DNA of 12,558 bases from an uncultured Chloroflexota bacterium. Its GTDB lineage: Bacteria > Chloroflexota > Dehalococcoidia > UBA3495. Under the pieces are notes generated by a model, which saw only the letters and a program-made list of their open reading frames with translations, was not told where the DNA came from and did no database searches. The stretch lies in contig CAJWBT010000031.1 of the NCBI GenBank assembly GCA_913020235.1, forward strand, positions 1-12,558. The letters run 5' to 3'. Each line of letters starts with the position of its first letter. Position 1 is the first letter of the stretch. Shown one piece after another: positions 1 through 6,515 of this stretch. A program made the translations under genes and the position numbers.

Positions 1-400
1 TCCAGAGCCACATCTGATGGCCGTCTATCCGCACCATCATTTCATCGGCAACCCATAGGTCCCCCGTATTGGCTTTGGCGTCCTTCAGAAATGCCCTACC
101 CCGCTTCACGTAGTCCCGTACCCATTCATACAGGGTTGCGGTTGACGGCTTGAACCCGTATCGGGTTTCTATCTGTCGCTGGATGTCTCGGTATGACAGC
201 CCATCATAGAAGCCGACTATGGCATCGCCAACGACGTTGGGCGGGATGCGTCGCCGTGGGAGAGCGCCTCCTTCGGTAAACTTTGTGCCGCATGGTTTGC
301 ACTTGAAAACCTGTTTGCCGTTGCGCGTACCGTACTTGATGATGTCCTTCGTCTCACAGGAAGGGCACATCGACCTGGCCGAAGATGCGCTGGTCGTCAT
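1..400 (-). CDS. Zn-ribbon DDE transposase, N-terminal part (runs off left edge)
   Basis: The first 133 codons of a transposase are visible; the rest lies beyond the window. The translation begins MTTSASSARSMCPSCETKDI. It has a zinc ribbon (C12-x2-C15, C34-x2-C37) followed by a basic linker, then a helix-turn-helix-like segment around residues 62-85 (YRDIQRQIETRYGFKPSTAT). Next comes WVADEMMVRIDGHQMWLW, which resembles the start of a DDE catalytic core with the first catalytic Asp in the ADE context. This architecture is typical of IS6/IS240-like and related Zn-ribbon transposases; the exact family cannot be fixed without the missing two thirds. An in-frame TGA lies just upstream of the ATG, and AAGGG precedes it closely; Met11 is an alternative start. 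The start codon overlaps the stop of the upstream membrane-protein gene as ATGA, so the two may be translationally coupled. No terminal inverted repeat was identified in the window. Confidence 0.8.
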   Translation of the reverse strand, partial: MTTSASSARSMCPSCETKDIIKYGTRNGKQVFKCKPCGTKFTEGGALPRRRIPPNVVGDAIVGFYDGLSYRDIQRQIETRYGFKPSTATLYEWVRDYVKRGRAFLKDAKANTGDLWVADEMMVRIDGHQMWLW

Positions 401-1098
401 AACCCTTCAGTTCGCCAGAGGTCTAGAAGTTCCTGATGGGCAGGACGGGAAACGAGTCGTATACCATTCCCCCCTTCGATAGCCTCGATATTGAATTGAC
501 CTTCAGGGTCACGCCCAACCCATACGGGGTCGCTATTTAGAACAATACTGCAATAGCCCAACCTTCCTTCATACCCGACCTTAAAGCTCACCAGGGGTAT
601 CATGGCAGTGGGACTATCAGCGTCATAGTATCTGATTGCCACATGTCTATCGTCGCCGTCCGCTTTCAGGTCAGCAAACCACACATAGTCTGAGTCTTGG
701 TACAAGAGTGTGGTTTTGTGGCTCCTACTGTTGTTCCATATCATCGGAACGGGTCCCCAGTTTTGCCTGCGGCCATATTCTCGATGTATCACGCACATTG
801 CAGTGACTTCGGCCTTCCCTCCCAAATTCGCTACGAGAAAACTCTTGTTCCGAATAGTCAGGATGAGTTGAGGGGCTTTGGCCAGCGTGGTTGCTAATAG
901 CGTGTAGGCTTTATGGAAAGCATAGAATGGGGCCGCAACAGCGGTCAAAGCGAGTGCCACAATCCATGGCCACGACGGAAAGGAGTCAGCCTGTGTTACG
1001 TCAAGATACAGGCCTAGCACGGACGCAAATCCTCCTACGAGCACAACCCACCACCCATGGCCGATGAGTCGAACGTAGGCTTTGACGGAACGCCACAT
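397..1098 (-). CDS. unrecognised two-helix membrane protein
   Basis: I do not recognise this family. From the chosen ATG the protein has 233 residues. Two hydrophobic segments (about 14-31 and 44-61) form a helical hairpin near the N-terminus. They are followed by a soluble region of about 170 residues with short beta-like stretches and many Trp/Tyr, ending RTEGL. A small inner-membrane protein with a cytoplasmic domain is the simplest reading. The frame stays open upstream to 1197, but Met34 of that longer frame begins a typical pre-helix basic segment (MWRSVKAYVR). A weak TTGCAC-N18-TAGACT promoter-like pair just upstream (about 1107-1136) would give a near-leaderless message; no clear ribosome site is seen for any start. 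GC is about 47-50% in sampled stretches, well below the downstream genes, which suggests recent acquisition. Its stop shares ATGA with the transposase start, so it could be a passenger gene of the mobile element. Confidence 0.6.
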   Translation of the reverse strand: MWRSVKAYVRLIGHGWWVVLVGGFASVLGLYLDVTQADSFPSWPWIVALALTAVAAPFYAFHKAYTLLATTLAKAPQLILTIRNKSFLVANLGGKAEVTAMCVIHREYGRRQNWGPVPMIWNNSRSHKTTLLYQDSDYVWFADLKADGDDRHVAIRYYDADSPTAMIPLVSFKVGYEGRLGYCSIVLNSDPVWVGRDPEGQFNIEAIEGGNGIRLVSRPAHQELLDLWRTEGL

Positions 1099-1225
1099 AA
1101 CCCATAGTCTAAAACACGCCACCACCCGCGTGCAAACAAAACCGTCCCGGCCAATTATAGCGGACATCGGCCGGCTTTCAGCGGTCTGAAGATTCATTCG
1201 GGGTGCAGGGGACCCGGCAAGCGAC

Positions 1226-1231
1226 TATAAT
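1226..1231 (+). promoter_or_regulatory. candidate -10 box for the SDR gene
   Basis: A perfect TATAAT lies 39 bases before the SDR start codon. No good -35 hexamer is present at 16-18 bp, so the call rests on the -10 box and its position. The same arrangement (TATAAT about 36 bases before the ATG) occurs in front of pyrF. Confidence 0.4.
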
Positions 1232-1270
1232 CCCCTTGGCCCGCGCACCGAGCGAAGGCAGGAGGTGGCC

Positions 1271-2047
1271 ATGGACCTGGGGCTGAACGGCAAAGTGGCA
1301 ATGATAACCGGCGGGAGCAAGGGCCTGGGAAAGCAGGCGGCAGGGAGCCTGGCCCGGGAGGGCTGCAAGGTTTCGATCTGTGCCCGCGGCCTGGAGACGC
1401 TTCATGCTGCCGTGGCTGAATTCGAGGCCCTGGGCTACCAGGTCCACGGCGTACAGGCCGACGTGACAAGGGATGACGACGCCGCTCGGTTTCACAGCGA
1501 GACGGTGGCCAAACTGGGGCAGCCGGACATCCTGGTGAACAACGTGGGCGGGCGCCGCGGCTCGGTGATCTTCGAGGAGACCAGCCTGGAACAGTTCCGC
1601 GAGGGGCTGGAGGTCAACCTGATCAGCGCCTTCCGCCTGGTGGCCCTGGTACTGCCCCACATGAAGGCCCAAGGCTGGGGACGAATCATCAACATCTCTT
1701 CTATTTACGGCCGCGAGCACGGGGGCTCCATCGATTACATGACCGCCAAAGCCGGGCTAATCGCCTTTTCCAAACACCTGGCCTTACAGCTGGCGCCGCT
1801 CAACGTCCGGGTCAACTGCGTGGCCCCAGGCTCTATCGACTTTCCCGGCGGGAGCTGGGACCGGTTCCAAAAGAACAACCCCCCGGATGTGGTGGCCGAG
1901 TTCATCGCCCGGAACCTGCCCGCTGGCCGGTTCGGGTGGCCCGAACCCATCGGCGAGACAGTGGCCTTTCTGGCGTCGGACCGAGCCGACCTGATCACAG
2001 GCGCCTGCATCAACGTGGACGGCGGCCAGTCCCGCTCATTGTTTTAG
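1271..2047 (+). CDS. short-chain dehydrogenase/reductase (SDR) family oxidoreductase
   Basis: This is a 258-residue classical SDR, an NAD(P)-dependent oxidoreductase acting in the cytoplasm. The Rossmann nucleotide-binding motif TGGSKGLG is at 13-20. NNVGG at 90-94 is a variant of the usual NNAG. The catalytic residues are Asn116, Ser143, Tyr156 and Lys160, with the expected S-x12-Y-x3-K spacing. The C-terminal VAPGSID and LITGACINVDGG match the FabG-like branch. Basic residues after the glycine motif (Lys17) and ADV at 63-65 are usual for the fold; the cofactor cannot be decided. AGGAGG at 1260-1265 lies 5 bases before the ATG. An in-frame GTG at 1265 overlaps that ribosome site and is therefore rejected. 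The substrate is unknown. The gene stands alone, and its stop is immediately followed by the inverted-repeat element. Confidence 0.93.
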   Translation: MDLGLNGKVAMITGGSKGLGKQAAGSLAREGCKVSICARGLETLHAAVAEFEALGYQVHGVQADVTRDDDAARFHSETVAKLGQPDILVNNVGGRRGSVIFEETSLEQFREGLEVNLISAFRLVALVLPHMKAQGWGRIINISSIYGREHGGSIDYMTAKAGLIAFSKHLALQLAPLNVRVNCVAPGSIDFPGGSWDRFQKNNPPDVVAEFIARNLPAGRFGWPEPIGETVAFLASDRADLITGACINVDGGQSRSLF

Positions 2048-2344
2048 TAGCGGTCAGCTATCGGCTAACGGCTGAAGGCCGCCCAAAGGCCATCTGTCAA
2101 CTGATATTCAGCCAACTCAGGTATGAAGAGCTGTGCCTATGACACCTGCGTTGCTGCCAATAAGGTTGAAAGGAGGCCTGTGCTGCACCGCCAAAAGCGG
2201 TGCAGCACAGGCCTCACTCTAGTACCCAGGGGAGGGGCGTGCCCGAACGCCTGCTTCCATGCCAATGGGGTGGGTCACATTGACGTTGAACCAGTACTGG
2301 CTACGGGAGACGGCCGAAAGCTGTAAGCTGACCGCTGACCGCTA
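2048..2344. repeat. 297-bp element with terminal inverted repeats
   Basis: The ends 2048-2081 and 2311-2344 are imperfect inverted repeats: 26 of 34 positions match, and the outer ten bases (TAGCGGTCAG) are identical. The right end contains GCTGACC repeated in tandem. A perfect hairpin sits in the middle. No convincing coding sequence lies inside. The element starts one base after the SDR stop codon, and its right end supplies the TAG stop of the convergent hydrolase. It looks like a non-autonomous, MITE-like or REP-like dispersed repeat. It fills the only 290-bp gap between these genes. Confidence 0.65.
2172..2216. terminator. perfect 19-bp hairpin, probable bidirectional terminator
   Basis: Positions 2173-2191 pair without mismatch with 2197-2215, leaving a 5-base loop (CAAAA). 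It lies between two convergent genes, as a bidirectional terminator would. There is no T-run after either arm, so it is not a canonical intrinsic terminator. It may instead protect RNA ends or be the core of the surrounding repeat element. Confidence 0.5.
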
Positions 2345-3148
2345 CCGATGACTCAGCCCCCCAATGAACTCCCGCCAGGCGGCGACGCACTTCTCGGGTG
2401 CCGAGTGCTGCACGTAGCCGCCGGTGCCGGGAATAACCAGCAGCCGCCCGTTGGGCATAAGCTCGGCCATCCCCTGAGCGCGCCCCGGCGTGTTGGCATG
2501 GCTGTGCTCGGCCACCAGGGACAACGTTGGCGTTTGAATCTTGGGCAGTATGTCGGACAGGTCCTGGGTGGCCAGGTAGGCCAGGGTTTCCAGCACCACC
2601 CGCTGCGACGTTTGGGACATCTGCTGAATGTACCACTCGTGGTGGGCCGCCGACTCGGTCGGGTCCACCCTCTGGTTGGCCGTCTTGCGGACCCATGCCT
2701 CGACCCCCTCCTCCTGCACCAACCGGTAATACTCCAGATAGGTGGGCACCCCGGCAAACTTGAACGGCGAAGTACAAACAGTCAGCGAATTGAGCCGCTC
2801 CGGGTGCTCGTGGGCAAACTGAAGGGAAATGGTGCCCCCGATAGTCTCGCCGATTAGATGCACCTTGTCCAGCTCCAGATGGTCCATCAGGCGCAGCAGG
2901 TCAGTAGCGAAGTTGCTCAGCGACCATTGGTAGCCCTCAGGGGGGACCGAGGAGCGGCCGAAGCCCCGGGCATCCAGCCGGACCACCCGGTACTGGCGGG
3001 CCAGCAGAGGGACCCAAGCGTACCAAAGGCGGGAACTCTTGGCGTTGCCATGGTGCAACACCACGGTCTCGGGCGTCCTCCACGGATCGGTGTAGTCGTC
3101 ATCCTCGAAGTACATCTCCAGGGTATCGTCCAATCGAACCGTTGGCAT
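2342..3148 (-). CDS. alpha/beta hydrolase with atypical catalytic triad
   Basis: This 268-residue protein has the alpha/beta hydrolase fold. The oxyanion segment LHHGNAKSS is at 31-39, a strand and turn RLDARGFGRSS at 57-67, and the nucleophile elbow LIGETIGG at 98-105. The usual GxSxG is GETIG here, so Thr102 stands where Ser is expected. The normal acid position (GExD) reads AEHS at 213-216, and the normal catalytic His (GxGH) reads GTGG at 241-244. All three triad positions therefore deviate, although the reading frame is intact and full length. His248 just downstream could substitute for the His. AAAGGAGGTGGACT precedes the ATG, an excellent ribosome site. The cupin gene lies 130 bp upstream on the same strand and may share a transcript. 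The substrate, and whether it is catalytic at all, are unknown. Confidence 0.88.
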   Translation of the reverse strand: MPTVRLDDTLEMYFEDDDYTDPWRTPETVVLHHGNAKSSRLWYAWVPLLARQYRVVRLDARGFGRSSVPPEGYQWSLSNFATDLLRLMDHLELDKVHLIGETIGGTISLQFAHEHPERLNSLTVCTSPFKFAGVPTYLEYYRLVQEEGVEAWVRKTANQRVDPTESAAHHEWYIQQMSQTSQRVVLETLAYLATQDLSDILPKIQTPTLSLVAEHSHANTPGRAQGMAELMPNGRLLVIPGTGGYVQHSAPEKCVAAWREFIGGLSHR

Positions 3149-3278
3149 AGTCCACCTCCTTTGGCGCCCGCGCCCTTGGCCCTTCTCCCACAGGGATAGG
3201 GAGGGCCGGCATATGACTTTCGCCCTCTCGCCAGGTCGATAGGATGGGATCTACTGACGTCGCCGGCCGGCAGCGTCC

Positions 3279-3629
3279 TCAGTCCACCAGAGGTATGGCG
3301 ATGGAGACCCGGGGCTTGTCGCCGGCGACCCTGGTGGTATGGCCGCGCCCGGTCAGGTCGTCAGCCAGAAGCACGTCGCCGGGATTGAAGATTCGCTTGC
3401 TTCCGTCGCCCAGACCGATCTCTGCTTGCCCTTCCAGGGTGATGACGTACTGGCGGCGCGGCGCGACGTGCCAGTCCACAAAGTTCCCGGGAGCCGCGCG
3501 GCGGAACTGGATGCCGGTGGCGGAGCGCATCGCGGTCCGCTCGGAATTGGCCAGCTGCTCGTATGGCAGCTCCAACTCCTCAAAGTGGGACTCTCCATCT
3601 TCCCCGGAATAGACCCTGACCACTTGCAT
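3279..3629 (-). CDS. single-domain cupin protein
   Basis: This is a 116-residue beta-barrel of the cupin superfamily, whose members bind a metal or a small molecule; the ligand here is unknown. Cupin motif 1 is represented by VDWHVAPRRQYVITLEG (51-67), with His54 as a candidate metal ligand. Motif 2 is FNPGDVLLADDLTGRGHTTR (81-100), with His97. The second His and the Glu of the classical HxH-x4-E are not present, so metal binding may be altered or absent. The frame remains open back to 3746. GGAGGA lies 5 bases before the ATG at 3629, and the cupin homology starts after it, so the short form is chosen. The same strand carries the hydrolase downstream. Confidence 0.82.
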   Translation of the reverse strand: MQVVRVYSGEDGESHFEELELPYEQLANSERTAMRSATGIQFRRAAPGNFVDWHVAPRRQYVITLEGQAEIGLGDGSKRIFNPGDVLLADDLTGRGHTTRVAGDKPRVSIAIPLVD

Positions 3630-3708
3630 CGGAATCCTCCCCGCTGGATTCGAACCTCTGCCGCGCTGAAGGAAATCAGAAACCCAAGCCACAATTGCCC
3701 AAGTGATA

Positions 3709-3739
3709 TTGACCCAACCAACAGTATCGGGCATATAAT
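3709..3739 (+). promoter_or_regulatory. candidate promoter for the bicupin
   Basis: TTGACC at 3709-3714 and a perfect TATAAT at 3734-3739 are separated by 19 bp, slightly longer than ideal. It would start transcription about 210 bases before the bicupin start codon, across the gene remnant. Confidence 0.4.
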
Positions 3740-3768
3740 ACCTCATCGTGGCCGGGGAAGAACATTAA

Positions 3769-3942
3769 AGGGACGAAGAAAAGCTCGAATTTACACCAGA
3801 AGGCAAGAAGTTGGCCGACGTCTCGTTGGACCAAGCCCGTGCCTTGGCGCTCAGACATTCCCGAAACAATCGGGAGTTCTATGGGGCGTATGCCGGCTGC
3901 GAATTGGTGAGGGATGTAATCGCCCCAAACCCGATCAATTGA
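3769..3942 (+). pseudogene. remnant of a small gene
   Basis: Between the cupin and the bicupin one frame reads EEKLEFTPEGKKLADVSLDQ, then ARALALRHSRNNREFYGAYA, then a short tail ending NPIN and a TGA. It resembles, from memory, the core of a small protein found in Chloroflexi (pattern FTPEG...ISLxQARxLAxxHARxNxEFYGRRY...LVWEV), but only the first half is present. An in-frame TAA lies immediately upstream, and there is no ATG or GTG before the conserved part. I read it as the decayed 5' portion of a once longer gene. No function is known to me. The TGA lies directly before the bicupin ribosome site. Confidence 0.45.
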
Positions 3943-3955
3943 GGAGGTGCACGAC

Positions 3956-4672
3956 TTGGAACCCGTTATCAGGAACGTCAGCAGCTTCGGCCCACCAGGG
4001 ACCTCGTCATTCAGGATGATTTGGCTGGAGGATAATCCCCCAACCTGCACGATGACCTACTCGGAGATCACGCACGGCAACACCAGCGTTCACCACATCC
4101 ATCCCTGGGAACATGAAGTCTACATCATCAGCGGGGCGGGAACGTTGGTGTGCGACGGCAAGGAATACCCGGTAAGGGACGGCGACGCCTTGTTCATACC
4201 CCCCAACGTAGACCACTATACTTTGAACAATGGGGGCCAGGGAGACATACATCGCATCGAGATCAACCACCTGATCGCCGCCCAGAGCGGCGGCGCAAAG
4301 AACGAAGGGGGAACCGGTACCGGGCAGTCCCCGGTCATTCGCAACCACCGGGACCTGAATAAGGAATCGGGGAACCAAATCCTGGGCTCCGCCGACGGCG
4401 CCCCCAACTACCTGATGCTCTACAACGGCGCGATGGCGCCCGGCCAGGTCTCGCATCCTGACACCGGCGGGCACAATCACCCCTGGGAGCACACAGTGTT
4501 TGTCCTGGAGGGGCAGGGCACCCTGGTCTGCGACGGAAAAGAACACACCGTTTCCCAAGGGGACGCCATACTCGTCCCCCCAAACGTTCACCACCAGTGG
4601 CGCAACACCAGCGACGCGCCCATGAACCGGGTGACCTTTAACCCACTGTCGTCTGAAGGGCACGGCGGTTAG
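3956..4672 (+). CDS. two-domain cupin (bicupin)
   Basis: The 238-residue protein contains two cupin barrels in tandem. Domain 1 (about 35-105) has VHHIHPWEHEVYIISG with His47, His49 and Glu54, and PPNVDHY with His87. That is a complete HxH-x4-E...H metal site. Domain 2 (about 155-230) has GGHNHPWEHTVFVLEG with His173 and His175, and PPNVHHQW with His213. The Glu position is Thr180, so this site lacks one ligand unless Glu178 replaces it. GTLVCDGKE occurs word for word in both halves, which shows an internal duplication. Bicupins of this kind include metal-dependent dioxygenases and isomerases; the reaction here is unknown. GAGGAGG at 3941-3947 sits 8 bases before a TTG codon at 3956. The in-frame GTG at 3947 overlaps the ribosome site, so TTG is preferred. 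Confidence 0.87.
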   Translation: MEPVIRNVSSFGPPGTSSFRMIWLEDNPPTCTMTYSEITHGNTSVHHIHPWEHEVYIISGAGTLVCDGKEYPVRDGDALFIPPNVDHYTLNNGGQGDIHRIEINHLIAAQSGGAKNEGGTGTGQSPVIRNHRDLNKESGNQILGSADGAPNYLMLYNGAMAPGQVSHPDTGGHNHPWEHTVFVLEGQGTLVCDGKEHTVSQGDAILVPPNVHHQWRNTSDAPMNRVTFNPLSSEGHGG

Positions 4673-4769
4673 AACTCAGCCCGGCAGCGTGCGGCCCCGG
4701 AATCTTGGAGAGGACGGCCCTGGATCGGGCAACCCTTCGTAACGCCGGGCGCCACGGAGACCGGACCGT

Positions 4770-4800
4770 TTGATACCCGGCGGTTTCCCGCTCAAATAAT
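4770..4800 (+). promoter_or_regulatory. candidate promoter for the selenoprotein gene
   Basis: TTGATA at 4770-4775 and AATAAT at 4795-4800 are spaced by 19 bp in the 199-bp gap after the bicupin. The leader would be about 65 bases. The match is moderate; transcription by read-through from the bicupin is also possible. Confidence 0.3.
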
Positions 4801-4871
4801 GAGAATCGTGCCCCGCGCCTGCCCGTCTGAGAAGCCCGGCGGAAGCGGACCAACGTTTCAGGAGGAGGCAA

Positions 4872-6515
4872 ATGGCGAAGCTGGAAGTCTACGTTCCCCA
4901 GGCACCCACCGTGGGATCAGAGCACCAGACACGGGCAGCCCCCCGCATTGACAGCCTGGCAGGCAAGCGGGTGGGGCTCCTTTGGAACCACAAGGCCCGC
5001 GGCGACATCGGCCTGGCCGCGGTGGGCGAAGAGCTCCAGCGCCGGTTCCAGGGCGTCAAGCTGGTGCACATCCGGGGCACCAACCCGACCAACGACCACG
5101 TCCTGGTGCAGGCGGCGGAGGAGTGCGACGCCGTAATCGGGGCCACCGCCGATTGAGGGGGCGGAACGTCGAGCCTGGTGCTCGACCAGCACAAGCTGGA
5201 GAGAATGGGCCTCCCCTGTGTTATCATCGTGGCCGAGAAGTTCCGGACAAGCGCCGAGACCCACGCCCGGGCCTTCGGCGCCGGCTCCCTGGCCTTCGCC
5301 TTCGTCCCCGACTGCTTCACCAGCATTCCGGATGACCAGGTGAGGGCCCAGGCTCTGAATGGGGTCGACTCCATCGTCGACGGCCTCACCGGCCCCAGGA
5401 GCGCCCCCTCCTCTCCGCCCGCGCCCCCGGCGCCGGAAACGGAGACATTCGACGCCGAAGACCTTCTTGCCTGCTTCCACAAGATGAACCGGATTTTCAC
5501 CGGCCGGGGTTGGAGTGACGGTTTTCCCCTGCTCCCACCCACGCGGGAAGTGGTGCAGGACCTGGTCCGGGGCGCCGGGCGCGACCCTACCGACGTCGTT
5601 ACAGTCCTGCCGCCGGCCAGCGGCATAGCCACGGTCCTGCACATCGCCGCCAACGCGGCCATGGCCGGCTGCGTCGCGGAAGAAATGCCGGTGGTCTTGG
5701 CGGCCGTCAGGGCGCTGACGACGTACCCGTTTCCCAGCCGGACGGCGCTGGTGTCGACGGGGGGGTATGGCCAGCTCTACCTGGTGAACGGCCCCATCGG
5801 GAAGACAATCGGGATGAACTCCGGGACGGCGGCCTTGGTTCCGGGGGCGCCGTCCAAGGTAAACATGCGCCTGGCCAGGGCCATGCGGCTGATAGTGATG
5901 AACGTGGGGCGTGCCTACCCCACGCTGCTGGACGCGTCGACCGTCGGTTCCCCCAGGAAGTTCAACATGTTCGTCGCGGAGAACGTCGAGGCCAGCCCCT
6001 GGGTGCCCTTCCACGCCGACCGTGGCTACTCCCCCGAGGACAATACCGTTACGGCCTTCAACACCCTGAGCGACGTTGACGTGCTGGACGTCTTCAACTC
6101 AGCGGCGGACGGCATCGCCAGGACCCTGGCAGCCTACTCGACCTACCCCAGCGGCGAGTTCCTGGGGTGGGAAGAGCGGTGGGGGAAGGACACCAACCAC
6201 TCCGCCCGGGTGCTGTTGCTGGTGGGGCCAGAGCACGCCCAGATGCTGGCTGGGGCCGGGTGGACCAGGGACGGCCTGAAGAGATACCTGCACGAGAATG
6301 CCCGCATCCCCGCCGCGTGGTTCAAGAACATCCACCGCAACCACCCCGAGCGCAACGCTCCGGAGTACCGATGGGTCATGGACGCGCCCGACGACCAGCC
6401 AATACTGGCGACGGAGTCCCCGGAGATGTTTCACATCGCCGTCGTCGGTGGCACGGCGGGGCGAAGCCTCTCGCTAAAGTGCTACGGCTACCCGGTCACC
6501 GTCCGCGTGGAGTAG
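4872..6515 (+). CDS. UGSC family selenoprotein with fused C-terminal domain (in-frame TGA = Sec95)
   Basis: A single frame of 547 codons is broken only by TGA at 5154-5156. GGAGGAGG at 4861-4868 precedes the ATG. Residues 1-94 (LAGKRVGLLWNHKARGDIG, then CDAVIGATAD) and the residues after the TGA (GGGTSSLVLDQHKLERMGLP) together match the UGSC family of (seleno)proteins, whose defining motif is Sec/Cys-Gly-Ser-Cys in a GxxD(U/C)GSC context. The TGA falls exactly at the Sec/Cys position. A Pro-rich linker (about 174-190) joins a second domain (about 192-547) with WSDGFPLLPPTRE, IAANAAMAGCVAEEMPVV and NGPIGKTIGMNSG, segments known to me from proteins linked to this family. There is no ribosome site or sensible start after the TGA. 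The predicted product is a cytosolic redox protein of unknown reaction. The Ser-Cys of the motif is Gly-Gly here. The 3' end overlaps the convergent glycosylase gene by 28 bp. The alternative, a recent nonsense mutation, is less likely given the hairpin. Confidence 0.8.
5154..5156 (+). other. recoded UGA (predicted selenocysteine codon 95)
   Basis: The TGA is in frame with both flanking conserved halves of the UGSC domain. It is preceded by GCCGAT and followed by GGGGGCGGA, with no change of frame. Coding identity to the family continues without loss on both sides, as expected for recoding and not for termination. Confidence 0.75.
5168..5186 (+). promoter_or_regulatory. bacterial SECIS-like hairpin
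   Basis: GTCGAGC (5168-5174) pairs perfectly with GCTCGAC (5180-5186) around a 5-base loop CTGGT. The apical GGU begins 20 nt after the UGA; in Escherichia coli fdhF, by memory of its sequence, the spacing is 18 nt and the loop also carries GGU. Published bSECIS models need a small stem with a conserved G in the loop about 16-37 nt after the UGA, and all these conditions are met. This element would bind SelB and direct Sec insertion. Confidence 0.7.

Noticed and set aside
219..482. 87-codon frame on the plus strand
   Set aside because: It is antisense to the transposase zinc ribbon and the membrane protein end.
1178..1720. 180-codon frame on the minus strand
   Set aside because: It is antisense to the SDR gene; no recognisable domain and no ribosome site.
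2123..2326. 67-codon frame inside the inverted-repeat element
   Set aside because: It reads straight through the perfect hairpin, which explains its composition; no homology recognised.
3157..3205. Possible hairpin GGCCCT...CCC / GGGAGGGCC upstream of the hydrolase
   Set aside because: The pairing needs a bulge and is broken by the strong C/G bias; there is no T-run, and it lies between two genes of one strand without clear need for a terminator.
3646..3657. GGATTCGAACCT, resembling the T-arm of a tRNA on the minus strand
   Set aside because: The flanking bases do not form a T-stem (only two pairs), and no acceptor, anticodon or D arm can be drawn around it.
5178..6515. A separate gene starting at GTG 5178
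   Set aside because: The GTG lies in the middle of the conserved UGSC domain and inside the hairpin, with no ribosome site. The frame is continuous with the upstream part across the TGA.
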